Below, in pieces: positions 1-6,103 of a stretch of DNA of 7,100 nt (the first letter of the stretch is position 1; each line of letters starts with the position of its first letter). The stretch spans positions 1-7,100 of the forward strand of contig JALOPC010000102.1 in the NCBI GenBank assembly GCA_025454095.1, written 5' to 3'. Source of the DNA: Syntrophales bacterium (GTDB lineage Bacteria > Desulfobacterota > Syntrophia > Syntrophales > UBA2192). The notes beneath the pieces are model-generated. The model saw nothing but the letters and a program-made list of their open reading frames with translations. It was not told the origin of the DNA and ran no database searches. The position numbers and the translations under genes are program-made.

Positions 1-126
1 GTCGTCGATTTCCCCACACGGGCAGACGTGGACGCCTGGCTCAAGACCGAACCGTACGTCACCGGCGGCGTGTGGAAGAAGATAGAGGTGTTGCCGGCAC
101 GCGTGCCGCCCATGTTCGCAAAGTAA
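1..126 (+). CDS. YCII-domain protein, C-terminal fragment
   Basis: The first 41 codons are open from the window edge to a TAA stop, so this is the 3' end of a gene that starts upstream. The visible peptide contains the stretch EPYVTGGVWKKIEV, which matches the end of YCII-related (YciI-like, dimeric alpha/beta-barrel) proteins, where a D/E-P-Y/F-x-x-G-G-V/L-W pattern precedes the last beta strand. The catalytic-type His-Asp pair known in this family would lie upstream and cannot be checked. Family members are small cytoplasmic proteins; YciI itself has dehalogenase-like features, but most homologues have no established substrate. It ends 62 bp before the convergent HAD gene. The family call is fairly secure and the function is unknown. 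Confidence 0.75.
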   Translation, partial: VVDFPTRADVDAWLKTEPYVTGGVWKKIEVLPARVPPMFAK

Positions 127-131
127 AAACA

Positions 132-166
132 GGGTATCGGGTCTCGGGTATTGGGTATAGGGCAGA
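132..166 (+). repeat. G-rich heptad tandem repeat (possible G-quadruplex)
   Basis: Five consecutive 7-bp units each begin with GGG: GGGTATC, GGGTCTC, GGGTATT, GGGTATA and GGGCAGA, followed directly by a GGGG run. The GGG runs are separated by exactly four bases, which satisfies the usual G3-N(1-7) quadruplex pattern on the plus strand. The repeat fills the gap between two convergent genes. A shorter heptad pair of the same style, GGGAGTC then GGGAAAG, occurs at 3771-3784 between the kinase and the response regulator. Confidence 0.75.
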
Positions 167-188
167 GGGGAAGGCAAAGAACAATGCC

Positions 189-794
189 TCAACCCTTCCC
201 GAGAAGCCCGGCGAGGGACTTGCGCAGGGCTTGCGCGTCGGTGAATACGTGGCCTCGGAGACCCATCTCGCGCGCAGCCCGGATGTTGGCCTCCACGTCG
301 TCGATGAGCAGAATCTCCGAGGGGGGTAGGGCCAGGGTCTCGACCAGCACCTCGAAAATTCGTCTCTGCGGTTTGGAAGCCCCCACTTCCCAGGAGAGCA
401 CGATGGGATCGAAGATGCGGTAGGGCTCACGGGCCATGATGGGCCATGCCGGCTTTTCCGTGTTCGAGAGCATTCCCGTCCTGCAGCCACTTGCGTGAAG
501 CTCAAGGGCCACGGCGAAGACGTCGGCCTTCTCCACGTAGGACTGCTCGAATGCCTCGAACCACAGCGAAGCGGGCAATTCCCCTTTTGCGCCCGTCCGC
601 CTTCGCACCCCCTTCCAGAACTCCTCCTCCGTGATCTTCCCCTCCTGAAGATAGGGAATGAGCTTGCGGTAGGCCGCCAGCATGCACCCGGCGCCGATCC
701 CGAGGACCTCCCGGCAGTACTGGAGAATCCCCTCCGTGGGGTTCTCGATGAGCACGCCCCCCCAATCGAAGATTGCCGCCTTGATTTCGCTCAC
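189..794 (-). CDS. HAD-superfamily hydrolase (subfamily IA-like)
   Basis: Predicted 201-residue cytoplasmic phosphatase-like hydrolase. Numbering from the GTG start, the nucleophile motif FDWGGVL places Asp10 at the start of motif I. Motif II is LSNTE with Ser110. Motif III is Lys141 in the sequence GASKPQ. Motif IV is the Asp165-Asp166 pair in LLIDDVEAN, which binds Mg2+. The region between motifs I and II is helical, as expected for a C1 cap. The second motif-I aspartate, usually the general acid/base, is a glycine here (Gly12), as in the FDxGG subgroup of HAD proteins. I chose GTG at 794 because a GGGGAGG ribosome-binding site lies 5 bases upstream; the TTG one codon earlier would leave only 2 bases of spacing. 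It is transcribed away from the kinase operon and its substrate cannot be predicted. Confidence 0.88.
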   Translation of the reverse strand: MSEIKAAIFDWGGVLIENPTEGILQYCREVLGIGAGCMLAAYRKLIPYLQEGKITEEEFWKGVRRRTGAKGELPASLWFEAFEQSYVEKADVFAVALELHASGCRTGMLSNTEKPAWPIMAREPYRIFDPIVLSWEVGASKPQRRIFEVLVETLALPPSEILLIDDVEANIRAAREMGLRGHVFTDAQALRKSLAGLLGKG

Positions 795-836
795 CAAATC
801 CTCCCCGCCGCCCGAGGGAATTGCGGATCAATCCCT

Positions 837-852
837 TGGCGGAAACGCTGCA
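837..852 (+). promoter_or_regulatory. Candidate sigma-54 promoter for the kinase operon
   Basis: TGGCGG followed by CTGCA gives the -24 GG (838-839) and -12 GC (850-851) dinucleotides separated by exactly 10 bases, with a TTGGC context at -24 and TGCAT at -12. This agrees well with the sigma-54 consensus. The start point would fall near 863, giving a leader of about 50 bases before the kinase ATG. A competing sigma-70-like -10 (CATAAT, 869-874) lies just downstream but has no convincing -35. No enhancer-binding-protein gene is visible in the window. Confidence 0.35.
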
Positions 853-913
853 TTTTACACGGAATTTGCATAATCCCCTCAGGAACAAAACTCAAGGAAA
901 ATCGGAAGGATCG

Positions 914-3766
914 ATGCCGGACACGAAGGACACCAAGGACACCAAGGCGCAACTGCTCGAGGAGAACCACAGGCTCAGGGCCCAGTTGGACGCGATGGTC
1001 TGCACGGAACACGACGCGGCGCGCCCGCGCGATGCATTCCGCGAGGACCGCTACCGCGCCATCCTCGACGGCATCACCGAGGGGTACTACGAGGTCGATC
1101 TTGCAGGCAACTTGACCTTTTTCAACTCCGCCATGTGCAGAATGCTGAACCAACCCCCTTCGAAAATGGTGGGGATGAACTTTCGCTCCTATCTGAGCGA
1201 AGGGGATGCGAGGAACGTTCACGAGGTTTTCCGTCGCGTCTTCCGGACCGGCGAGCCCGAAAAGGGATTCGACTACGAGCTCATCCAGAAGGACGGCTCC
1301 CGGGTTTCCATCGCGGTGTCCGTTTCGCTCATCCGGGATGCTGACGGGCGGCCGTCGGGCTTTCGGGGACTTGCGCGGGACATCTCGGCCCGCAAGCGCA
1401 CCGAGGAGGCCTTGCGCAAGAGCGAACAGAAATTCCGCCTGATCGTGGAAAACATCCGCGACATCTACTTCCGGTGCGATCTCGAGGGAAACCTCGTCAT
1501 GGTGAGCCGGTCCGCGCTGATCAAGCTGGGATACGAATCCTTCGATGAAATCATAGGCCGTCCCGTGCTGTCGCTGTACCTGGACCCCTCGCAGCGTGAG
1601 CGGTATCTCCAGACGCTGCGGGCGCAGGGCTACGTGGATGATTTCTGGATCCGGATCCGGAAGAAGGACGGAACGCCCGTTGACGGTTCGGTCAGCAGTT
1701 CCTTCTGTTACGACGAGCACGGAAACCCCGTCGGCATGGAGGGGATCATCCGCGACATCACGGAGCGCATGCGGATGGAAGAGAAACTGCGCCGCAGCGA
1801 GGAGCGCTACCGTCTGATGGCCGATAACATCCGGGACCTCATCTGGACCATGGACCTCAGGATGAACCTGGACTACGTCAGCCCGTCGATGCGGACGATG
1901 TACGGGTACACCCCTGAAGAGGCCAAGGGATTCCGCTTCGAGAAATTGCTGACGCCCGACGCCGTGCAGAAGGTTCTCGCGCTCTACAGGGTCATCAAGG
2001 GCCTGATGGCGCAGGGGACCCTTTCCGGCAAAGGGTTTTCGGAGACGCTGGTGCTCGAGCATGTGCGGAAGGACGGCAGCACTTTCTGGGGCGAGACGCA
2101 GGTGAGCATCACCGTGGACGACGACGGCCAGATCGTCGGCCTCCAGGCGGTTACGAGGGATATCACGGAGAGAAAGCGGGCGGAAATCCTGGTCAAGGAC
2201 AAGGAGGCCGCCGAGATCGCCAACCGCGCCAAGAGCGAGTTTCTCGCCCGGATGAGTCACGAGATCCGCACGCCCCTCAACGGGATCATCGGGATGACGG
2301 AATTGTGCCTCGGCCAGGATCCCGGCGAAAACCTCAAAGGGCTCCTGCAGACCCTCTACGGGGAGGCCCGCAGTCTCTCGGGCCTCATCGACGACATCCT
2401 CGACCTGGCGAAAATCGAGTCGGGCAAAATGGTTCTGGGAACATTTCCCTTCGATCTTGCGGATCTGATCCGCACCGTCGAGGAAGGGTTTGCCCCGAGA
2501 GCCAGACAGAAGGGGCTGCACTTCGAGACCTATCTGGCCCCGGACATCCCGGTGAACCTGGTCGGCGACCCGGTGCGCTTGCGCCAGGTACTCGTCAACC
2601 TCATCGGCAACGCCCTCAAGTTTACCCCCGCGGGAGGGGTGTCCGTATCCGGCGAACTCGTCCGGGACGCGGGCGGCGCCGTGACGGTCATGGTCTCCGT
2701 GAGCGACACGGGGATCGGGATCCCGCCGGACCGTCAGCAGAGGATCTTCGAGGCCTTCGAACAGGCCGACGGGTCGACGACGCGGCAGTACGGAGGGACG
2801 GGTCTCGGGATCGCCATCGCGAAGGAGATCGTCAGGATGATGGGCGGTGAGATCGGCGTGGTGAGCGAGCCCGGAGAGGGAAGCACATTCTGGTTCACCG
2901 CGGAACTGCAGAAGGGTGCGGAGCGCGAAGCGGCCCGGGGGCAGGAGGTCGGCGAGCGACCTGCAGCGCCCGTAGCGGGCACGCTGGCGCCCCGGCAGGG
3001 CCGGCGGATACTTCTGGTGGATGATTACGCCGTCAACCTGGAGGTGGCCCGAAGGCATCTCGAAGCGGGCGGTCACGCCGTCGCACTGGCGCGCAACGGG
3101 CGCGAGGCGATCGACGCCTTCCGGAGCGGAGGGTACGACATCATCTTCATGGACATCCAGATGCCGGTCATGGACGGGATCGATGCAACAAGAGCCATTC
3201 GCGCCCTCGAGAACGGCTGCGGGACCGCAACCCGCATCCCCATCGTGGCCCTGACGGCGCACGCCGTCCGCGAGTACATCGACGCGTGTCTCCAGGCGGG
3301 CATGGACGATTACCTGATCAAGCCGGTCTTCCGGCAGAACCTGCTCGACAAGGTGGCCCGGTGGACGGACGGCGACGGCTCCGCAGCCTCCCGCGCAGCG
3401 GCGGATCGCGAGCCTGCGGCATCTCCCCCGGTGCCGGCGGAGCCCATGGATTTTGCCCGAGCCCTGGAGGAGTTCGACGGCAATCGTGAGTTCCTGGCGG
3501 GTCTTCTGGAGCGCTTCCTGGAGAATGTGAGGGCCCAACTCGGCACGATCCGCGAGGCGCTCGACCGGGCCGATGCGGACATCCTCAGGCGCGAAGCCCA
3601 TGCCATCAAGGGCGGGGCGGCCAACCTGGCGGCCGCGGAGCTTTCGTCGGCCGCCGCCGAACTGGAGAAAACGGCCAAATCGGGGTCGTTGGAAGAGGCT
3701 CTCGGGGGGGTGGCGAGGCTGGAGACGGCGTACCGGAGGCTCGACGAGTTCATCCGCAAAACGTGA
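914..3766 (+). CDS. Cytoplasmic hybrid sensor histidine kinase with three PAS domains, REC and Hpt
   Basis: A 950-residue multidomain phosphorelay kinase. Approximate order: short N-terminal coiled coil (10-30), PAS1 (45-160), PAS2 (171-290), PAS3 (295-425), each ending in a PAC-type DI(S/T)xR(K/M)R segment, then HisKA (440-505), HATPase_c (552-668), receiver (698-815) and Hpt (845-945). The H-box [15 protein letters not shown] carries phospho-acceptor His449. The N-box has Asn562 and Asn566, the G1 box is DTGIGI (Asp598) and the G2 box is GGTGLG. The receiver has Asp703-Asp704, phospho-acceptor Asp747, Thr781 and Lys803. The Hpt histidine is His896 in AHAIKGG. No transmembrane segment or signal peptide is seen, so it should sense a cytoplasmic or diffusible cue through its PAS domains; no ligand can be named. 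The ATG at 914 follows GGAAGGA; the open frame extends to 821, but that part overlaps the promoter and is not domain-like. The response regulator follows 28 bp downstream. Confidence 0.95.
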   Translation: MPDTKDTKDTKAQLLEENHRLRAQLDAMVCTEHDAARPRDAFREDRYRAILDGITEGYYEVDLAGNLTFFNSAMCRMLNQPPSKMVGMNFRSYLSEGDARNVHEVFRRVFRTGEPEKGFDYELIQKDGSRVSIAVSVSLIRDADGRPSGFRGLARDISARKRTEEALRKSEQKFRLIVENIRDIYFRCDLEGNLVMVSRSALIKLGYESFDEIIGRPVLSLYLDPSQRERYLQTLRAQGYVDDFWIRIRKKDGTPVDGSVSSSFCYDEHGNPVGMEGIIRDITERMRMEEKLRRSEERYRLMADNIRDLIWTMDLRMNLDYVSPSMRTMYGYTPEEAKGFRFEKLLTPDAVQKVLALYRVIKGLMAQGTLSGKGFSETLVLEHVRKDGSTFWGETQVSITVDDDGQIVGLQAVTRDITERKRAEILVKDKEAAEIANRAKSEFLARMSHEIRTPLNGIIGMTELCLGQDPGENLKGLLQTLYGEARSLSGLIDDILDLAKIESGKMVLGTFPFDLADLIRTVEEGFAPRARQKGLHFETYLAPDIPVNLVGDPVRLRQVLVNLIGNALKFTPAGGVSVSGELVRDAGGAVTVMVSVSDTGIGIPPDRQQRIFEAFEQADGSTTRQYGGTGLGIAIAKEIVRMMGGEIGVVSEPGEGSTFWFTAELQKGAEREAARGQEVGERPAAPVAGTLAPRQGRRILLVDDYAVNLEVARRHLEAGGHAVALARNGREAIDAFRSGGYDIIFMDIQMPVMDGIDATRAIRALENGCGTATRIPIVALTAHAVREYIDACLQAGMDDYLIKPVFRQNLLDKVARWTDGDGSAASRAAADREPAASPPVPAEPMDFARALEEFDGNREFLAGLLERFLENVRAQLGTIREALDRADADILRREAHAIKGGAANLAAAELSSAAAELEKTAKSGSLEEALGGVARLETAYRRLDEFIRKT
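920..946 (+). repeat. Three in-frame 9-bp repeats encoding DTK-DTK-DTK
   Basis: Codons 3-11 of the kinase gene read GACACGAAG, GACACCAAG, GACACCAAG. The unit is a multiple of three, so a change in copy number would alter the N-terminus without breaking the frame. The repeat precedes a Leu- and Glu-rich coiled-coil-like segment. Confidence 0.7.
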
Positions 3767-3794
3767 GATTGGGAGTCGGGAAAGGCGAAAGGAC

Positions 3795-4199
3795 ATGAAA
3801 ATCCTGGTTGTGGACGACGAGATGATCAGCAGGGAAAAGATGAAGATGATCATGAGCCACTTCGGCGAATGCGAGGCTGTCGAGAGCGGGGCGGAGGCCG
3901 TCGAAAAATTCGTCGGTGCCTGGAACAGCTGGTCCCCCTACGATCTGGTCTCCCTGGACGTGCAGATGCCGGAGATGGACGGCGTCGATGTCCTGAAAAG
4001 GATCCGGGGGATGGAACAGGACAAGAACGTTCCCGAGAGCAAGCGGGTCAAGGTCGTGATGGTGACGGCCCGATCCGACAAGGACACCATCATGACCAGC
4101 ATCCAGGCGGGCTGCAACGACTACGTCGTCAAACCCTTCGACAAGACGATCGTCGCAAAGAAACTCACGCAGCTGGGGTTTCACGTCAAGCTGTTCTGA
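3795..4199 (+). CDS. Single-domain (CheY-like) response regulator
   Basis: A 134-residue stand-alone receiver with no output domain. The acidic pocket is Asp7-Asp8 in LVVDDE, the phospho-acceptor is Asp55 in LDVQMPEMDG, the switch threonine is Thr91 in VTARSD, and the conserved lysine is Lys113 in VVKPFD. The whole length is used by the receiver fold, so signalling must act through protein-protein contact, or the protein serves as a phosphate sink. The ATG is fixed by the family start MKILVVDDE. A-and-G-rich sequence precedes it: AAAGG at 3781-3785 has usable 9-base spacing, while a second AAAGGA at 3788-3793 is too close. Its position 28 bp after a kinase ending in an Hpt domain makes His896 of that kinase the obvious phosphodonor, though this partnership is inferred from gene order. 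Confidence 0.95.
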   Translation: MKILVVDDEMISREKMKMIMSHFGECEAVESGAEAVEKFVGAWNSWSPYDLVSLDVQMPEMDGVDVLKRIRGMEQDKNVPESKRVKVVMVTARSDKDTIMTSIQAGCNDYVVKPFDKTIVAKKLTQLGFHVKLF

Positions 4200-4232
4200 C
4201 GCTGCCGCCCCGCGCGTCGGACCACGACAGCA

Positions 4233-4263
4233 AAGGCGCCGCTGGCCTTGCCCGCGGCGCCTT
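4233..4263 (+). terminator. GC-rich hairpin, probable terminator after the phosphorelay operon
   Basis: A perfect 10-bp stem, AAGGCGCCGC pairing with GCGGCGCCTT, encloses an 11-base loop and starts 34 bases after the response-regulator stop. The trailing T-rich stretch is interrupted (CCCTTTGCTTT), so intrinsic termination may be inefficient. It sits between convergent genes and could work for both strands. The rest of the gap (4264-4337) is pyrimidine-rich with no other clear signal. Confidence 0.6.
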
Positions 4264-4337
4264 CCCTTTGCTTTCCCATCGTCTTCTTGAGAAATCCTGT
4301 TCCTTTCCTGAACCCTGTCCCCCCGGGGCCCTGTCTT

Positions 4338-4805
4338 TCACTTCCCCGGCGGGAAACTCTTCAGGATTCCCTCGACGGCGCTCTTCAGATCGCCCGAGGC
4401 GGCATCGGTGCTGATGGAGCCCGTGGCCGTCCCGCGCCAGATCGCCTGCTTGCCGTCCGCTTTCTGGATCGCGAGCGTCAGCATTCGCAGCTGGTAGCCG
4501 TACTGGTTGACGCCGATCTCGTTTTCGTAGCCGATCGTGACCAGCATATCCGGGTTCTCGGCGGTTTTCCGGAACCCCTTCTTCTCGAGGACCTGGTCGG
4601 CATGGTACTGAACGTTTTTCACGACGAGGTCCTGTGTCGGGCCCGTGACCCCCGCGGCCCAGCCGTAGCTCTTCAGCCCCGTGTAGCTTGCCGCGGGGTC
4701 GAAGGAGTGGTTGAACGTGGCGGCGCAGCCCGCCAGCAGAACCCCTGCCGCGAGCAGGACTGCGATGATGGATCCGAACCGTGCGATGGATTTCAGCCCG
4801 TGCAT
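4338..4805 (-). CDS. DUF4136-type lipoprotein
   Basis: A 155-residue predicted lipoprotein. The N-terminus has Lys5 and Arg9, a hydrophobic core (about 11-25) and the lipobox LLAGC with Cys27 as the lipidation site. No Asp follows the Cys (the next residues are Ala-Ala), so the outer membrane is the expected destination if Lol rules apply. The mature part has the layout of DUF4136 proteins: an early FDPAASYTGLKSYGW segment, a central region VQYHADQVLEKKGFR, then NPDMLVTIGYENE and a C-terminal stretch ending AVEGILKSFPPGK. The family has no known biochemical role. The ATG follows AAGGAGG by 4 bases. It lies 75 bp after the EF-hand gene on the same strand with no obvious terminator between, so the two are probably one transcript. 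Confidence 0.85.
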   Translation of the reverse strand: MHGLKSIARFGSIIAVLLAAGVLLAGCAATFNHSFDPAASYTGLKSYGWAAGVTGPTQDLVVKNVQYHADQVLEKKGFRKTAENPDMLVTIGYENEIGVNQYGYQLRMLTLAIQKADGKQAIWRGTATGSISTDAASGDLKSAVEGILKSFPPGK

Positions 4806-4880
4806 GTTTCCTCCTTCAGCTGTGAATGGGTATCGTCCGCGGAAGCAACCGAGGCAACCCCGGTTTGGGAGCGGCCTGCT

Positions 4881-5183
4881 CTACCGCATGATTTTCCGAA
4901 CCTGTCTCACGTATTCCTCCTCCGTGATCACGCCGTCGGCATTGGCATCCCAGTACCGGCAATCCTTTTCTCCCTTCTGCCTGTCCTTCCAGATGGCCAG
5001 GCATTCGCTCTGGCTGAGCTTTCCGTCCCGGTTCTGGTCGGCCTTGGCCAGAATGTCGCGATAGGCGCCCTTGAGCATTTCATCGGAGGGCCCCATCTTC
5101 TGCGCCTGGGAAACAACGGGAAGAAGAAGGACGAACATCGCTGCGGTCAGGGCAATCCCGACCTTGAGGGTGTGCCGTTTCAT
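4881..5183 (-). CDS. Secreted EF-hand domain protein
   Basis: A 100-residue protein with a Sec-type signal peptide: basic start MKRHTLK, hydrophobic core 8-24 and a likely cleavage after SQA (about residue 27). The mature part holds two canonical 12-residue EF-hand loops. Loop 1 is Asp49-Glu60, with ligands at Asp49, Asn51, Asp53, Lys55 (backbone), Ser57 and Glu60. Loop 2 is Asp79-Glu90, with Asp79, Asn81, Asp83, Val85 (backbone), Thr87 and Glu90. Both have the Gly at position 6 and a hydrophobic residue at position 8, so paired Ca2+ binding is expected. Cys61 and Cys75 lie between the loops and could form a disulfide in the periplasm. The ATG follows AAAGGGGG by 5 bases. It is the first gene of the minus-strand pair with the DUF4136 lipoprotein. 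Its partner and function are unknown. Confidence 0.88.
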   Translation of the reverse strand: MKRHTLKVGIALTAAMFVLLLPVVSQAQKMGPSDEMLKGAYRDILAKADQNRDGKLSQSECLAIWKDRQKGEKDCRYWDANADGVITEEEYVRQVRKIMR

Positions 5184-5227
5184 CGTGACCCCCTTTGGCT
5201 GGCTTCGTGTTGCAAGCCCCGGTGATT

Positions 5228-5257
5228 TCTATAGCGCGGTTGCAACAGGGGTTGCAA
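5228..5257 (-). promoter_or_regulatory. Candidate sigma-70 promoter for the EF-hand gene
   Basis: Read on the minus strand, TTGCAA (5257-5252) and TATAGA (5233-5228) are separated by 18 bases, a reasonable -35/-10 pair. Transcription would start near 5221, about 38 bases before the ATG. The -35 lies within one copy of the tandem palindromic repeat and the other copy fills the spacer, so any protein binding the repeat would compete with or contact RNA polymerase. Confidence 0.4.
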
Positions 5258-5261
5258 CAGG
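5238..5261. repeat. Tandem 12-bp repeat with palindromic core GTTGCAAC (possible operator)
   Basis: Two perfect, adjacent copies of GGTTGCAACAGG (5238-5249 and 5250-5261). Each contains the 8-bp palindrome GTTGCAAC, with centres 12 bp apart. A third near-copy, GTTGCAAG, lies at 5209-5216, centred 30 bp from the first. All three fall in the spacer between the divergent EF-hand and lipoprotein genes, which suggests a dimeric regulator binding site serving either or both. No regulator gene is visible nearby. Confidence 0.55.
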
Positions 5262-5372
5262 AAATTTCCGGCGGCCGGAGCCGCGCCCTCACGGACCCGG
5301 GGCCGGCAAAATCGTTCGCCCGGGCCGGGGTTCTGTGATAGATTGTCGGCGATCAGTCGGCATGGAGGCCAC

Positions 5373-5831
5373 GTGGCGAGGAGCCGGACGTTCAGACGGA
5401 AAACGGGATTCGGGGCTGCAGGGCTCCTGCTGGCGGTGTGTCTCGCACTGGCCTGCGGGTCCCCGCAGGCGCCGCAGGCCGATGCACCCAAAACGGGCGC
5501 CGCGGTGGAGAGCCGGCCGGCCCCGCCGCACGTCGCTCGTCCCGACATCGGGTTTGCCTCCCGGCAGAAGATGATCGATCACTACAGGAAACACGGCCGT
5601 GAGTTCGGACCGATCACGATGGAGCAGTACGTGAGGAAGGCCCAGGAACTTCGCGACAGGCCGGCAGGAGGGACTCTTCTGGAGTCCGTGCGGCCCGACG
5701 GGGTTGCGACCCGGTTCGACCGCGGATCGGGGGATTTCATCGCCTTCAACCGCGACGGCACCATCCGCACGTACTTCAGGCCGGCGGACGGGGAGGCGTA
5801 CTTCCAGCGACAGCTCCGTCGGCAGCATTAG
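5373..5831 (+). CDS. Lipoprotein with C-terminal BECR/toxin-like domain (putative)
   Basis: A 152-residue predicted lipoprotein. The basic N-terminus (Arg3, Arg5, Arg8, Arg9, Lys10), hydrophobic core 14-27 and lipobox LALAC mark Cys28 for lipidation. A Pro/Ala-rich linker (about 30-58) leads to a compact domain (60-152). That domain has the pattern H-Y-x-K-H-G-x-E-F-G (His70, Lys73, His74), then a helix with EQYVRKAQELRD, a strand with TRFD (Arg114), and the hairpin GDFIAFNRDGTIRTYFRP (Thr133). This order resembles BECR-fold ribonuclease toxin domains of polymorphic and CDI-type toxins; the assignment is from pattern memory and not secure. The GTG at 5373 follows GGAGG by 4 bases; an in-frame TTG at 5343 has no comparable site. 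It is divergent from the EF-hand gene, and no immunity-type gene is adjacent. It could instead be a harmless domain relative with lost catalysis. Confidence 0.7.
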   Translation: MARSRTFRRKTGFGAAGLLLAVCLALACGSPQAPQADAPKTGAAVESRPAPPHVARPDIGFASRQKMIDHYRKHGREFGPITMEQYVRKAQELRDRPAGGTLLESVRPDGVATRFDRGSGDFIAFNRDGTIRTYFRPADGEAYFQRQLRRQH

Positions 5832-5847
5832 GGGCTGTTGACCGGGG

Positions 5848-5867
5848 GCGCTTCCGCAAGGAAGCGC
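5848..5867. repeat. Perfect 8-bp hairpin with GCAA tetraloop
   Basis: GCGCTTCC and GGAAGCGC pair perfectly around GCAA, a GNRA-type tetraloop expected to be very stable in RNA. It begins 17 bases after the lipoprotein stop codon. It could stabilise or terminate that mRNA, but no T-tract follows, so a REP-like or 3'-end-protecting role fits better than intrinsic termination. Confidence 0.6.
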
Positions 5868-5894
5868 AACCATGTCTGCCCGCTACCTTGCCGG

Positions 5895-5913
5895 GAAGCA
5901 CCGCAGGTGCTTC
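5895..5913. repeat. Second perfect 8-bp hairpin overlapping the palindrome edge
   Basis: GAAGCACC and GGTGCTTC pair around a 3-base loop GCA. It shares the apex pattern CC-GCA-GG with the hairpin at 5848-5867, and its last three bases are the first bases of the large palindrome's left arm. Confidence 0.6.
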
Positions 5914-6103
5914 AAAATAAGCCCATCTGCTGCGTTGCCCTCGTTCCTCGTCGCTCAACGTACGCCCAAAGTACGCCTCGCTCCTCGGAATGTCGGGCGC
6001 CTTGCATCTGGGCATTTTTGAACAGCCCGAAGACACGCAGGCATCGTTCACCTACACCAGAAGAGGTTTGCCATGAAAGACAACGATCCCGTCCCCGGAG
6101 CAC

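Larger units (their letters stand above)
5832..6028. repeat. Composite palindromic intergenic element (MITE/REP-like)
   Basis: The element starts at the base after the lipoprotein stop codon and is bounded by GGGCTGTT (5832-5839) and its complement AACAGCCC (6021-6028). The core, 5911-6022, is a long imperfect palindrome: left arm 5911-5963 beginning TTCAAAA and ending CGTAC, a 7-base loop GCCCAAA (5964-5970), and right arm 5971-6022 beginning GTACG and ending TTTTGAA. GCCCA and CATCTG-type blocks match between the arms, with mismatches between them. Bases 5840-5910 interrupt the left terminus, separating GGGCTGTT from TTCAAAA, and carry two small hairpins. No transposase or convincing coding frame is present. 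I take it as a non-autonomous or REP-like repeat, an inference that needs other copies in the genome. Confidence 0.6.

Noticed and set aside
821..913. A 31-residue N-terminal extension of the kinase
   Set aside because: It would start within the promoter region without a ribosome-binding site, while ATG at 914 follows GGAAGGA and begins a natural kinase N-terminus.
791..3853. A 1020-codon open frame on the minus strand covering the whole kinase gene
   Set aside because: It is antisense to an unmistakable multidomain kinase. Its composition (His/Arg/Pro/Val-rich, no domain) is the usual product of high-GC codon bias on the complementary strand.
4314..4335. A CCCTGTC direct repeat around a GC palindrome as a terminator for the lipoprotein gene
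   Set aside because: The potential stem is short and has no T-tract on the minus strand. The hairpin at 4233-4263 is a better candidate.
4248..5225. A 325-codon plus-strand open frame across the two envelope genes
   Set aside because: It lies antisense to two genes with signal peptides, clear ribosome-binding sites and recognisable domains.
5832..6028. CRISPR array or attachment site
   Set aside because: There are no regularly spaced direct repeats with spacers, no cas genes, and no integrase or tRNA. The structure is palindromic.
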